Positions 1 to 9,141 are shown, counted from the first letter of the stretch. The stretch is 64,000 nucleotides of DNA from Verrucomicrobiales bacterium (GCA_015075445.1 JABTUJ010000008.1:124001-188000); one strand, 5' to 3'. The notes: generated by a model from the letters alone, not told the origin. Made by a program: numbers and translations.

Positions 1-774
1 CTCAAGAGCGGACAGGCCGAAGCCCTGGTTTCACCCGGGAACACCGGGGGGGTGGTGACGGCCTCGACCATCAAGCTGAGGCGGTTGGCGGGCATCGACC
101 GGCCGGCTATTCTGGCGGTGATACCGGCACCGGAGAATGATTTCGTGCTGGTGGATGCCGGGGCCAATGTCGAGTGCCGACCGGACCATCTGGCGCAGTT
201 CGCCGTCATGGGCAGTGTCTATTCGCGCGAGGTGCTGGGCTATGCCCGGCCCCGGGTGGGGCTGCTCAGCGTGGGGACGGAGGACGTGAAGGGGAACGAT
301 CTGACCCAGGAGACCTTCAAGCTCTGCAAGCAACTGCCGATCAATTTCATCGGGAACATCGAGGGGCATGACCTTTTCGACAACGGGGTCGATGTCGTGG
401 TCTGCGATGGGTTTGTGGGGAACATCGTCCTGAAGACCTGCGAGAGCCTGGCCACCAGCATCTTCAAGTGGCTGCGCAAGGAACTGACCAAGACGCCGAA
501 GCGGCAGTTGGGGGCTCTGCTGGCGAAGGGCGCCTTCCGGACGATGAAGCAGCGGGTGGATCCCGAGACCCACGGTGGCGCGCCCCTGCTGGGTCTCAAC
601 GGCAACGTGATTATCGCGCACGGCGGGTCCCGCGAGCGGGCCATCATGAATGCGATCGGCCAGACCGTTCGCGTGGTGCAACACAAGGTCAACCAGATCA
701 TCGTCCGCGACGTCGCGGCCGCCGCCGCTCTCTTCCAGCCCGGACTCCGGGCGGTCCCGCTCTCCGTCCCATGA
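1..774 (+). CDS. plsX: Phosphate acyltransferase PlsX (5' end cut by window)
   Basis: PlsX converts acyl-ACP to acyl-phosphate, the first step of the PlsX/PlsY route to lysophosphatidic acid. The frame is open from base 1, so the first ATG/GTG inside the window is not the real start; about 257 C-terminal residues are present, roughly three quarters of the usual 330-350. Family landmarks seen in order are LVSPGNTGG, the DAGANVECRPDHLAQFA block, GLLSVGTEDVKGND, NFIGNIEGHDLF, VVVCDGFVGNIVLK and GLNGNVIIAHGGS. The stop overlaps the start of fabH (ATGA at 771-774), the classical plsX-fabH pairing, so the two are surely co-translated. Confidence 0.96.
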   Translation, partial: LKSGQAEALVSPGNTGGVVTASTIKLRRLAGIDRPAILAVIPAPENDFVLVDAGANVECRPDHLAQFAVMGSVYSREVLGYARPRVGLLSVGTEDVKGNDLTQETFKLCKQLPINFIGNIEGHDLFDNGVDVVVCDGFVGNIVLKTCESLATSIFKWLRKELTKTPKRQLGALLAKGAFRTMKQRVDPETHGGAPLLGLNGNVIIAHGGSRERAIMNAIGQTVRVVQHKVNQIIVRDVAAAAALFQPGLRAVPLSVP

Positions 775-1808
775 CCACGAGTGCCCGGAAACCCTTCCGC
801 AACCCCCGCGCCCGTCACAACTACCTAGGCCGCCCCTGCTCGATCGCCGCCGTTGGTGCGTACGTGCCCGAGCGGGTTGTCACCAACGCGGATCTCGAAC
901 AGTTGGTGGAGACCTCGGACGAGTGGATCTTCACGCGCACCGGGATCAAGGAGCGTCGGCAAGCTGCGGCCGGGGAGGCCACCTCCGACCTGGCGGCCAA
1001 GGCAGCGCAGAGGGCCATGGCCAACGCCCAGGTTTCGGCGGATCAGATCGACCTGATCATCACCGCCACGGTGACGCCGGACATGCCGTTTCCCTCCACC
1101 TCCTGTCTGGTGCAGCAGAAGATCGGGGCGAAACGCGCCGCGGCCTTCGACATCGAGGCGGCCTGCTCGGGATTCATCTACGCCCTCGAGATCGGCCAGC
1201 AGTTCATCATGTCGCGCACCTACGACACCGTGTTGGTGATCGGGGCGGACAAGCTCACCAGCGTGGTGGATTGGGCGGACCGGAACACCTGCGTGCTGTT
1301 CGGCGACGGCGCCGGCGCCGCCATCCTGCAGAACCGGCCGGGCTCGCACGGTCTGCTGACGGTGTGTCTGGGCGCGGATGGCAGCAAGGGGGACGTGTTG
1401 TGCGTACCGGGCGGCGGCAGTCGACTGCCGGCATCCACCCAGTCACTGGCGCAGCGGCAGCATTATATCCGGATGGACGGGCGGGAGACGTTCAAGTACG
1501 CGGTTCAAGCCATGCTGGCGGCGGGCAAGGAAGCGCTGACGCGCTGTGAACTGGACATCTCGCAGATCGCCTGCGTGATTCCACATCAGGCCAACCGCCG
1601 CATCATCGAGGCGGTGTCGGAGCGTCTCGGGGCACGGCCCGAGCAGGTGTTCATCAACCTGGATCGCTACGGCAACACGTCGGCCGCCTCCGTGGCCCTG
1701 GCGCTGGACGAGGCGGTCGCCTGTGGCCGTGTCCAGCGGGGTGACTTGATCCTCTTGGTGGTGTTCGGGGCCGGTTTCACCTGGGGTGCGGCTGTCATCG
1801 AATGGTGA
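771..1808 (+). CDS. fabH: Beta-ketoacyl-ACP synthase III (FabH)
   Basis: FabH condenses acetyl-CoA with malonyl-ACP to start type II fatty acid synthesis in the cytosol. At 345 residues it is slightly longer than typical (about 320) because of a 20-residue basic N-terminal extension before the usual IAAVGAYVPERVVTN start. The Cys-His-Asn catalytic triad is visible: Cys132 in EAACSGF, His272 in IPHQANRR and Asn302 in YGNTSAAS. The GDGAGAAIL and VVFGAGFTWGAAVIEW blocks are also typical. Start chosen at 771 because ATGA overlaps the plsX stop; the frame is open further upstream but only within plsX. Confidence 0.96.
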   Translation: MTTSARKPFRNPRARHNYLGRPCSIAAVGAYVPERVVTNADLEQLVETSDEWIFTRTGIKERRQAAAGEATSDLAAKAAQRAMANAQVSADQIDLIITATVTPDMPFPSTSCLVQQKIGAKRAAAFDIEAACSGFIYALEIGQQFIMSRTYDTVLVIGADKLTSVVDWADRNTCVLFGDGAGAAILQNRPGSHGLLTVCLGADGSKGDVLCVPGGGSRLPASTQSLAQRQHYIRMDGRETFKYAVQAMLAAGKEALTRCELDISQIACVIPHQANRRIIEAVSERLGARPEQVFINLDRYGNTSAASVALALDEAVACGRVQRGDLILLVVFGAGFTWGAAVIEW

Positions 1809-1829
1809 ACCAGAATCATTGACGGCCTG

Positions 1830-2186
1830 ATGATCCATGGTAGATTTTCGCCGTTGCTTATGTCGCCCAGTAAAATCGACACGCTGAACGCCTTCCAGCC
1901 CGTGACGGTGGCCTCGGGTCAGACCCGGCTGCTGCTCTCGGAGCAGGAGGTGGTGATCCGCAAGAGCGGTCTCGAATTCCTCTCCCTGCGGCCGCTGCCG
2001 CTCTGGGCGGAAGTGACGGTGGATCTGCAGTCGCCCCTGGCGCGGCGGCCGTTGCGGGGCAGCGGCGTGGTGGTGGACTGCACCGGCGACCGGCACACGG
2101 GCTACACGATCTCGGTGCTCCTTCTGGGGCTCTCGGCCCAATCGCAGCAGCACCTTCAAGAACTGGCCCTCGCCTCGGCGACCTAG
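1830..2186 (+). CDS. Small PilZ-like protein
   Basis: A 118-residue product, possibly starting ten codons later at 1860 (MSPSKID). It has no signal peptide or membrane segment. The predicted beta-rich layout with ...GSGVVVDCTGDRHTGYTISVLL... resembles the C-terminal half of PilZ domains, which often bind cyclic di-GMP, but the canonical RxxxR motif is not clear (only RLLLSEQEVVIRKSG upstream), so nucleotide binding is doubtful. It lies 21 bases upstream of pilT on the same strand, and PilZ proteins frequently accompany type IV pilus ATPases; a role in surface motility control is inferred from this position only. Confidence 0.6.
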   Translation: MIHGRFSPLLMSPSKIDTLNAFQPVTVASGQTRLLLSEQEVVIRKSGLEFLSLRPLPLWAEVTVDLQSPLARRPLRGSGVVVDCTGDRHTGYTISVLLLGLSAQSQQHLQELALASAT

Positions 2187-2207
2187 CGCCACCGCCCGGC
2201 TCCCGCG

Positions 2208-3296
2208 ATGGAACTCTTTCACCGGATCCTGCAGACCGCCATCGACGGCGGCGCCTCGGACGTGCACGTCAAGATTGACGGGCCGATCATCTTCCGCATC
2301 AACCGGCAACTGGTCGCCATCGAGGCGCCCGTGCCCACCCAGGAGTGGCTGGACCGGGTGGTGGACGCGATCGTGCCGCGCCATGCGCGGATGCGTTTGG
2401 ACACCGATCGCGAGGTGGACTTTTCCTACGCCGTGCCGGGGGTGGGCCGGTTCCGGACCAACGTCTTTCAGCAGAAGGGGCAGTGGTGCCTGGCCATGCG
2501 TTATGTCAAGGTCAAGGTGCCCAGCTTTGAAGAGCTGAATCTATTGCCCACGCTCAAGGGGTTGGCGGAATCGCCCCGCGGCATCCTGCTGATCTCCGGT
2601 TCCACCGGCTGCGGCAAGTCCACGACGCTCGCCGCGATGGTGGAGCACATCAACACCGGCTTCAAGAAGCACATCATCACCCTCGAAGACCCCATCGAGT
2701 ACGTGTTCGAGGACAACCAGTCGGTGATCGAGCAGCGCGAGATCGGGCTGGATTCGCTCTCCTTCGAGATGGGCCTCAAGCACATCCTCCGCCAGGACCC
2801 GGACATCATCATGGTCGGCGAGATGCGGGACGCCATCAGCTTCATGGCCGCCATCAACGCGGCGGACACCGGCCACCTGGTGTTGTCCACCCTGCACACC
2901 ACGAACGCCTCTCAGGCCATCGGGCGCATCCTCGACTTCTTCAAGCCCGATGAGCGCGATCAGGTGCGACGCCAGTTGGCCGCCACGCTGCGCGCCGTGG
3001 TCTGCCAGCGCATGGTCGGCAAGGTCGGCGGGGGCGTCATCCCCGCGCTCGAGATCATGATCAACACCCCCACAGTGCGAAAGCTCCTCGAGGAAAACCG
3101 CACCGAGAAACTCCCGGCGGCCATCGAGACTGGGGTTGATGACGGCATGCAGACCTTCAACCAGGCCCTCTTCAACCTCGTCAAGCAGGGCAGGGTCACC
3201 GAGAAGGAGGCGTTGGCCAAGGCGACCAACCCGCAGACTCTCGAGATGAACTTCAAGGGCATCTTCCTGGACGAAGCCCGCCGCATCCTGACCTGA
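2208..3296 (+). CDS. pilT: Type IV pilus retraction ATPase PilT
   Basis: PilT is the hexameric cytoplasmic motor that powers pilus retraction and twitching. The 362-residue length matches the family (about 345-370). Seen in order: N-terminal PAS-like domain with the SDVH motif, FRINRQL, the Walker A loop GSTGCGKST at residues 131-139, Asp box LEDPIEYVF, Walker B region DPDIIMVGEMRD near 197-208, and His box LSTLHTTNAS. The C-terminal AIRA-like region is replaced by TEKLPAAIETG, which occurs in the PilT/PilU group. It follows the PilZ-like gene closely and is ended by two hairpins. Confidence 0.95.
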   Translation: MELFHRILQTAIDGGASDVHVKIDGPIIFRINRQLVAIEAPVPTQEWLDRVVDAIVPRHARMRLDTDREVDFSYAVPGVGRFRTNVFQQKGQWCLAMRYVKVKVPSFEELNLLPTLKGLAESPRGILLISGSTGCGKSTTLAAMVEHINTGFKKHIITLEDPIEYVFEDNQSVIEQREIGLDSLSFEMGLKHILRQDPDIIMVGEMRDAISFMAAINAADTGHLVLSTLHTTNASQAIGRILDFFKPDERDQVRRQLAATLRAVVCQRMVGKVGGGVIPALEIMINTPTVRKLLEENRTEKLPAAIETGVDDGMQTFNQALFNLVKQGRVTEKEALAKATNPQTLEMNFKGIFLDEARRILT

Positions 3297-3311
3297 GCTG
3301 AACGCTTACCG

Positions 3312-3334
3312 CCGCCCTGTGGGAGGCGGTTTTT
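3312..3334 (+). terminator. Rho-independent terminator of the plsX-pilT direction
   Basis: A CCGCC/GGCGG stem (3312-3316 and 3325-3329) with an 8-base loop is followed directly by five T residues. It sits 15 bases after the pilT stop, a normal position for an intrinsic terminator. The stem is short, so it may act together with the next hairpin. Confidence 0.6.
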
Positions 3335-3359
3335 GCCGGACCGACCCGGCTGGAAGAGA

Positions 3360-3390
3360 AAGGGCCCCGTGCATCCACGGGGCCCTTCTT
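3360..3390. terminator. Bidirectional terminator between convergent genes
   Basis: A perfect 12-bp stem (3360-3371 against 3376-3387) encloses a 4-base loop CATC; the arms begin AAGGGCCCCGTG. A short T-rich stretch follows on the plus strand and A-rich bases on the other side. It lies between convergent pilT and the minus-strand exported-protein gene, so it can serve both transcripts. Confidence 0.8.
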
Positions 3391-3413
3391 TGTGAGCCTG
3401 TGGGGCAGGCCTG

Positions 3414-5270
3414 TTACCGGCGGAGCTGCGGGGGCAGGGGCGTGAAGGTCCGCAGCGTGTATCCGCCGCTCGACATGGTCCCGGTGTAAACGGTCAGATG
3501 AAAATACTTGGCCACCTTCGAAAACTCGGGCAGGAGGGCGAAATCGACCCACTCGGCGACCTTCTGTTCGAGTTCCTTTTGGTCCTCGCCGAGCGCCTCG
3601 CCGAGCGCCGGATTCTGCGCGGTGGCGAGGCCGAAGAACAGGCCCGGATTGGCGCGCACCGCGTCCCAGTAGGGCCGGAGTTGTTCGGCGTCGTTCTGGA
3701 AGCCGAACAAGCCGGAGCCGGTGCCCCCAAGCTTCTGGGCAGCCTCGCGCAGGCCGGGCGTTTCGGCCAGCGGCTTGGGCTTGGTGTCGCTGCTGCGCAG
3801 GTATTCCTCGAGGGTGCTGGCTTCCCCGGCGATCGCGAGATACCCGCCACTGGCGGCGAGATGGAGCTCGCTGGGAGAACCGGATCCGGTCAAGTCAGGC
3901 AGCGTGAGCGTATAGATGCGGCGCCCCAGAAACTCGCGGTCCTTGATGGGCGTGGGGAAGAGGGCGAGGGCGGAGCGCAGGGCACTCAACAAGGGGTCGA
4001 CGTTGGCGGAACCCAGCAGGAACAGGGAAGGCTGGCTAAGCAGGTCCTTGGGCTCGGCGCTCTTCGGCGCCTTCTGGTAGCCGATCAGGTCATCGCCCAG
4101 GTTGAGGATGAAGCTACGCTTGAAGTCCAAGTTCGGGTCGCGCTCCTTGAGGCCGGCGTCCAGTTGCGCCACCACGAAGTCGAGGATGCCGGGCTGGATT
4201 TCGTTCATCATCCCCTCCAGCGTGGCCCAGAGCTTCTTGCCGTCGAGGCGCCAGCGCCAGAAGGCCACGGCGTCGGCCGGGACGAAGGCGGGGATGCCGG
4301 CGTCCTTGGCCTCGGTGGTCAGCAACTTCAGCAGCCCTTTGCGCTCGGCGGAAGGCGCGTTCAGGTTCAGATCCACCAGGCTGCCCTCGGCGGTGTCGCG
4401 GGCCCCAAAAGCAAGCGTCTTCAGTCCTTTGAGCCCCAGCGCGCCGATCAGTTTGTCCGGCTGCACGGGCGAATCCTCACCGGCCGCCCCGGCCGCGGTG
4501 GTGGCGATCTTCGTCAGGACTTCGGCCAGGGGCGCGAAGTGAATCCAGCCATAGACCTGGGTGTCGCGGAAGAACGCCTGCTGGTCCGCGGCAAAGGCGG
4601 CTTCCTCGCCCAGGTGAGGCATGCCGGCTCCGCCCAGACGGCCGACAACGCGCTCGAGGTCCCGCGTGTGCATGCCGGCGACCAACACCGAGCCCACCTG
4701 CCCGAAGGCGAGAGAGAGCTTGGGAACGGAGCCAGCCTCCGCTGCACCCGACTCCGCGTCCGGGTTGAGGGTGAGCCGGGTGAATTCGATGTCGCGCACT
4801 TTCTCGGTCTTGAGCGTCTGCCCGGCGTCGGTGATCCGCTTGCGCAGGTCGGTGAGTTTGGCAGTGAGGACGGGGGCCTTGTCGCGCGCGTCCAGAATCA
4901 GCACCAGTCCGGGGAGCGGATCGGGGGTGCCGGTCCAGCCGTTGCGGGTGATGGCCAGGCTCAATTGCCCCTGCAGCAACTCGGCGTATTCGGCGAGCTT
5001 GATGCCGGTGTCCTTCTCGAGCTTGGCGAACACCTCGGTCTCGAGCTTCTTGACGAGCTTGTCGCGGAACGGCCGCATGAGCGGATCATTCCAGAGGAGT
5101 TGCACCGGGCTGGTCGCGGCCGAACTCCGGATCTGGCTCCAGTCGGGCATGCTCAACAGCGCCAGCGTGTCCGGCGGGAGCAGTTGAGGTGCGGGCGGGG
5201 TGGCGGCCGCCCCACCCCAGAGACACGCGGCCAGGAACGCGGCGACAAAGCCGTGGCGGTACATTTTCAT
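3414..5270 (-). CDS. Exported protein of unknown function (DUF3352-like)
   Basis: A 618-residue protein. The start was set at 5270 (MKMYRHGF), where a clear signal peptide begins (FVAAFLAACLWGGAAATPPAP); the longer frame up to 5471 overlaps the upstream protease gene and has no signal. The mature part has repeated beta/alpha patterns with PPDTLALLSMPDWSQI near the N terminus, EGMMNEIQPGI in the middle and GGYLAIAGEASTLEEYLRSS, a style seen in DUF3352-like exported proteins common in Planctomycetes and Verrucomicrobia that assess or bind macromolecules; no catalytic motif is visible. It is the second gene of a minus-strand pair behind the serine protease, 109 bases apart. Confidence 0.7.
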   Translation of the reverse strand: MKMYRHGFVAAFLAACLWGGAAATPPAPQLLPPDTLALLSMPDWSQIRSSAATSPVQLLWNDPLMRPFRDKLVKKLETEVFAKLEKDTGIKLAEYAELLQGQLSLAITRNGWTGTPDPLPGLVLILDARDKAPVLTAKLTDLRKRITDAGQTLKTEKVRDIEFTRLTLNPDAESGAAEAGSVPKLSLAFGQVGSVLVAGMHTRDLERVVGRLGGAGMPHLGEEAAFAADQQAFFRDTQVYGWIHFAPLAEVLTKIATTAAGAAGEDSPVQPDKLIGALGLKGLKTLAFGARDTAEGSLVDLNLNAPSAERKGLLKLLTTEAKDAGIPAFVPADAVAFWRWRLDGKKLWATLEGMMNEIQPGILDFVVAQLDAGLKERDPNLDFKRSFILNLGDDLIGYQKAPKSAEPKDLLSQPSLFLLGSANVDPLLSALRSALALFPTPIKDREFLGRRIYTLTLPDLTGSGSPSELHLAASGGYLAIAGEASTLEEYLRSSDTKPKPLAETPGLREAAQKLGGTGSGLFGFQNDAEQLRPYWDAVRANPGLFFGLATAQNPALGEALGEDQKELEQKVAEWVDFALLPEFSKVAKYFHLTVYTGTMSSGGYTLRTFTPLPPQLRR

Positions 5271-5379
5271 AATGCTGGTTTTCGGGTTGCTGAGAATCGA
5301 AGGCGGTTGCGGTGGAAGGCGGCGGGAAGGCGTCACGGGGCCGCAGAACCACAGACCCGAGGCCGGCCGCGCAAGTGCC

Positions 5380-6375
5380 TCAGGTTTCTGGTGGCGCGTC
5401 TCCCTCCTTGAGTCGCCGTGGAGGTTCCAGATACCGGTAGCCGGAACTGGGGTTGTTGTTGTCGAACGCAAAGGCGTCCCGACGCTTCAGGAAGTTGCGG
5501 ACCTCCTCAACCGGGATGGCGAAGCCGAGTCCTTCGCTGAAGGTGATCTTCATGTTGGTGACGCCCACGACCTCGCCGCGCAGATTGAAGAGCGGCCCAC
5601 CGCTGTTGCCCTGGTTGATCGGGGCGGTGGTCTGCAGGTACAGATCGCCCCGCATCTCCCGGGTCTTCGTGCTGATGATGCCCTCGGTCACCGTCCGCTC
5701 CAGACCCAGAGGGCTGCCGATGGCAAACACGCGTTCGCCCACCGCCAGGGTATCGGTTTGGCCCAGCGGAACCGCGACGAATGTGCGCCGGCCGCCATCC
5801 TCGACCCTCAGGAGCGCGAGGTCGCGGAACTTGTTCATGGCGATGATCCGGACCTCCTTGTAGGAGCGGCGCTCGAGTTGGTTGGACTCGCGATGGTAGA
5901 CCTCGACGGAGATCTGGGTCTCCCCCTCGATCACGTGGAAATTCGTGATCAGGTAGCCGGCCTCGTTGATGAAGAAACCCGAGCCCAAACCGCTGGGCGT
6001 ACGCACCTGCACCACGGCCTCCCCCAAACGCGCCACCAGCTCGCGCACCGAGAACTCGGGCCCCGGTGCGTCCGCCGCAACAAACAGGTCCGTTCCGTTG
6101 GGAACCACTGAAGGCGCGGGGATGACCGGAGCGGTAGGGCTCGGAGCAGGCGTCTCCGGAGCGGGCGCTTCTGCTCTCTCCCCGCGGTGGATCACCTCGC
6201 CTTTCGGCACCAGAATCACGGTGTAGCCAAGGTCCACCACGTAGTGCTCCGGTTTCTCGGTCAGGATGCGCCCCGTGATCGCCGCACCGTCTTTCAACGC
6301 CAGCGTCTCGAGTGCCCAACTACCGTTGGACCATCCCGCCATCACAAGGGCCACCACGCACAGGCGCCTGAGCAT
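5380..6375 (-). CDS. Periplasmic trypsin-like serine protease (S1C, no PDZ domain)
   Basis: A 331-residue DegP/HtrA-family protease that lacks the usual PDZ domains. Start set at 6375 (MLRRLCVVALVMAG), giving a signal peptide ending around SWALE. The N-terminal third (residues 20-70) is a small beta domain (TLALKDGAAITGRIL...), followed by a Pro/Ala-rich linker. The protease domain carries the full triad: His147 in TNFHVI, Asp185 in FRDLALL and Ser258 in NQGNSGGPLF. The tail PSSGYRYLEPPRRL is short. It probably cleaves or guards envelope proteins; its pairing with the exported protein downstream suggests a shared envelope task, which is inference. Confidence 0.88.
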   Translation of the reverse strand: MLRRLCVVALVMAGWSNGSWALETLALKDGAAITGRILTEKPEHYVVDLGYTVILVPKGEVIHRGERAEAPAPETPAPSPTAPVIPAPSVVPNGTDLFVAADAPGPEFSVRELVARLGEAVVQVRTPSGLGSGFFINEAGYLITNFHVIEGETQISVEVYHRESNQLERRSYKEVRIIAMNKFRDLALLRVEDGGRRTFVAVPLGQTDTLAVGERVFAIGSPLGLERTVTEGIISTKTREMRGDLYLQTTAPINQGNSGGPLFNLRGEVVGVTNMKITFSEGLGFAIPVEEVRNFLKRRDAFAFDNNNPSSGYRYLEPPRRLKEGDAPPET

Positions 6376-6563
6376 GGGCGGGAAACTACAAGACCCTCCC
6401 GGGCGGGGCAAGTGCCACCCTTGTGGGGTCCTCCCGCTGGCGGTTCCGCGTAAGCAGCGCCGACGATTACCTGGTCTTGGTTCTCGCCCCCCGCGTCAGG
6501 TTGCGCTACTCTCGTTCGGAAACGCGGCCCGCGGAGCCCCTGGCTCCGTCACCGTTTGCACCT

Positions 6564-8268
6564 GTGAAACATCGATGGCGCATCGCACCCGCTCAGCCGG
6601 GACTGACCGCCCGACTCGAGTCGGACCTGGCGGTGTCGGCTTTGCTGGCCCAGTGCCTGGTGAACCGGGGGTTTGATGACCCCGGGCGCGCCGCCTCTTT
6701 CCTCCGGCCGCGTCTCAAGGAGCTCGATGACCCGAAGCGGATCCCGAACCTCGAGCGCGCCGTGGCCCGCCTCTGGCGCGCCCGCGAGGCCGGCGAACCG
6801 GTCGGCATTTTTGGTGACTACGACGTGGACGGCGTCAGCGCCACGGCCCTGCTGCTGCAGGTGCTTCGACCGTTGGGCTGGCGCGTCGAACCCTACCTGC
6901 CGCACCGTCTCGATGAGGGCTACGGCCTGACGCGCGACGCGGTGGCCAACTGTCTCCAGCGTTTCCCCGTGCGGCTCCTGCTGGCGGTGGACTGCGGATC
7001 CACCGCCACCGAGACGATTACGTGGCTCAAGAGCCAGGGTGTGGACGTGATTGTCCTCGACCACCATCGGGTCGCCCAACCCGCGCCGCCGGCCGCGGCC
7101 ATGGTCAACCCGCAGTTGGGGTCGGCCGCCATCCAGGCCCTCTGCTCCGTGGGCCTCGCCTTCAAACTGGCCCACGGCCTGGTCAAGCAAGGTCGTGCCC
7201 TGGGCCTGCCCACCGCCGAGAACTTCGACCTCAAACCCCTGCTCGATCTCGTCGCGTTGGGCACCATCGCCGACCTGGTGCCGTTGACCGGCGAGAACCG
7301 GATCCTCGTCACCGCCGGCCTCGAGCAACTGAATACCCGGCGCCGCCCGGGCGTGCGGGCGCTGGCCGAGGTGGCCGGCATCCGCGGGGAGATCGGACGT
7401 TGGAATCGGCTTCAGCGCTGCCCCGCCTCAACGCCGCCGGCCGCTCGAAGACGCCACCGAAGCTCTGGATCTGCTCCTGACCCCGGACGAAGCCGCCGCC
7501 GAGAGCATCGCCCGCTCGCTCGATGCCCGGAACCGCGAACGCCAGAACCTCGAACGCGGCATCACCGACGAGGTGGTCGGCGCCATCCGCAGCCGGTTCG
7601 ATCCCGCCACCGACTACGTGATCGTCGAGGGCCAACTCCTCTGGCATGTCGGCGTCGTTGGCATCGTCGCCTCACGGGTCCTCCAGGAATTCTACCGCCC
7701 CACCCTGATCCTGGGCGGGGACGGACACGAGTGGCGGGGCTCGGGACGGAGCATAGAAGGGTTCGACCTCGCCGCGGCCCTGCGGGAGTGCGACGACCTG
7801 CTCGTCCGTCATGGAGGCCACGCCATGGCGGCTGGACTGACCGTGCGACCCGAGAACGTTCCGGCCTTGCGCCTCCGGCTCAACGAACTTGCCCGCCGCG
7901 CCCTGCAGCCCGAGCAATTGCGACCTGCCCTGGCGCTCGACGCCAGCGTGGGTCTGGATCAACTCTCGGTCGCGCACATCACCGAGCTCGATCGTCTGCA
8001 ACCCTCCGGCCAGGGCAATCCCCCCGTGCAGGTGGTCGTCAGCGGGTTGCGCCACCGGCGTCCGCCTCAGCGCGTCGGCCGCGAAAAGCAGCACGCCAAG
8101 TTCTGGGTCACGCACGGCGGTGTCGCCGTCGAAGCCGTCTGGTGGGGAGGCGGCAATCAGCCCTGGCCCGACAGTCCCTTCGACCTCGCGGCCATCCCGC
8201 AGGTGAACGAGTTCGACGGACACCGTCGCCCCCAGCTCCGCGTCCTGGACTGGCGCCCCTGCGACTGA
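6564..8268 (+). CDS. recJ: Single-stranded-DNA exonuclease RecJ, broken by frameshifts
   Basis: RecJ is the 5'-3' ssDNA exonuclease of RecF-type recombination and mismatch repair. The frame from the GTG at 6564 (VKHRWRIAP) encodes the DHH domain: GDYDVDGVSATALL, LLLAVDCGS, VIVLDHHRVAQP and ALGTIADLVPL. Near 7396-7446 the frame is lost: the conserved block PRLNAAGR is read only at 7421-7444 in a second frame, and LEDATEALDLLLTPDEAA onward in a third, which stays open to the stop at 8268 and carries the DHHA1 part (WHVGVVGIVASR, GSGRSIEGFDL, RHGGHAMAAGL) and OB-like tail. At least two of the shifts look like lost C residues in C-runs. Either a sequencing problem or an inactivated gene; repaired length about 567 residues, normal for RecJ. 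Confidence 0.88.
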
Positions 8269-8273
8269 CTCCG

Positions 8274-8346
8274 CCCAGGAACCGGAAGGCAGAAGGTAAA
8301 ATGAAGAATGCAGAAGGGGCATCCAGCCTGGTCGGTTCATGCTTCC
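8274..8346. repeat. Leader element copy A before the 32/18-bp array
   Basis: A stretch of about 70 bases starting six bases after the recJ stop, with the pattern GGAACCGGAAGGCAGAAGG, TGCAGAAGGGGCATCCA and GGTTCATG. A near-identical copy lies at 10160-10232, also just behind a stop codon and before a repeat array. It is non-coding as far as can be seen. Confidence 0.7.
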
Positions 8347-8739
8347 CTTGAGCTTTGAACCTTGAACTTGGTGCTTCCCTTGAACTTGGTGTTTCCCTTG
8401 AGCTTTGAACCTTGAGCTTGGTGCTTCCCGTGAGCTTTGAACCTTGAGCTTGGTGCTTCCCTTGAGCTTTGAACCTTGAACCTGGTGCTTCCCTCGAACT
8501 TTGAACCTTGAACCTGGTGCTTCCCTTGAGCTTTGAACCTTGAACTTGGTGCTTCCCTTGAGCTTTGAACCTTGAGCTTGGTGCTTCCCTTGAACTTGGT
8601 GCTTCCCTTGAGCTTTGAACCTTGAGCTTGGTGCTTCCCTTGAGCTTGGTGTTTCCCTTGAGCTTTGAACCTTGAGCTTGGTGCTTCCCTTGAACCTGGT
8701 GCTTCCCTTGAGCTTTGAACCTTGAACTTGGTGCTTCAT
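8347..8739. repeat. Tandem array of 32-bp and 18-bp units
   Basis: Fourteen head-to-tail units: ten of 32 bp, built from CTTGAGCTTTGAAC, CTTGAACTTG and GTGCTTCC, and four of 18 bp (CTTGAACTTGGTGCTTCC) that look like 14-bp internal deletions of the long unit. Units differ by single transitions only (GAGCTT/GAACTT, GAACCT/GAACTT). There are no unique spacers, so it is not a CRISPR. It fills the spacer between recJ and the zinc-ribbon gene. Long antisense frames through it are artefacts of the repeat. Confidence 0.9.
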
Positions 8740-8788
8740 CCCCCGCCCCCCTTCGCCTCAGTTTTCGCGCCGAGGCTCACTTTGGCCC

Positions 8789-9058
8789 GTGAAGACGCCT
8801 GAAGCATGTCCCCAGTGCGGGGCCGAAGTCCCGCCCCGCGCCCGCGCCTGCCCTGAATGCGGTGCGTGTCCGGAAACCGGCTGGTCCGAGCGGGCGCAGG
8901 CCGACCGCCTCGACCTGCCGGACGACGAGTTCGACTACGAGGACTTCGTCGCGCGGGAGTTCGAGGGTCGCGCGCCGAGGCGACGCGGTCCGCAGCGCTT
9001 CTGGTGGGTGGTGGCCTGTGTGGTGCTGCTGGCGTTCCTGTTCATGGTCCTCTTCTGA
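8789..9058 (+). CDS. Small zinc-ribbon membrane protein
   Basis: An 89-residue product starting at GTG (8789). The N terminus has two CxxC pairs, CPQCGAEVPPRARACPECGA, typical of a zinc ribbon, followed by an acidic stretch (DLPDDEFDYEDF), a basic stretch (APRRRGPQRF) and a single C-terminal membrane helix (WWVVACVVLLAFLFMVLF). This places the zinc ribbon in the cytoplasm, anchored by its tail. Such short zinc-ribbon/TM proteins are common in Verrucomicrobia and have no assigned function. It stands alone between a repeat array and an aldo/keto reductase gene. Confidence 0.72.
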   Translation: MKTPEACPQCGAEVPPRARACPECGACPETGWSERAQADRLDLPDDEFDYEDFVAREFEGRAPRRRGPQRFWWVVACVVLLAFLFMVLF

Positions 9059-9141
9059 CGCCGGGTTGCGGCGGCAGTTTCCGGTGGTCAACGGTACGGG
9101 GCGGGCGTACCTTCGCGGCGTCAACTCACCGCCCACATCCT

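Noticed and set aside
3498..5411. 637-residue plus-strand frame
   Set aside because: Mirror of the exported-protein gene on the minus strand, which has a signal peptide and normal start; composition of the mirror is Gly/Arg/Glu-rich without domains.
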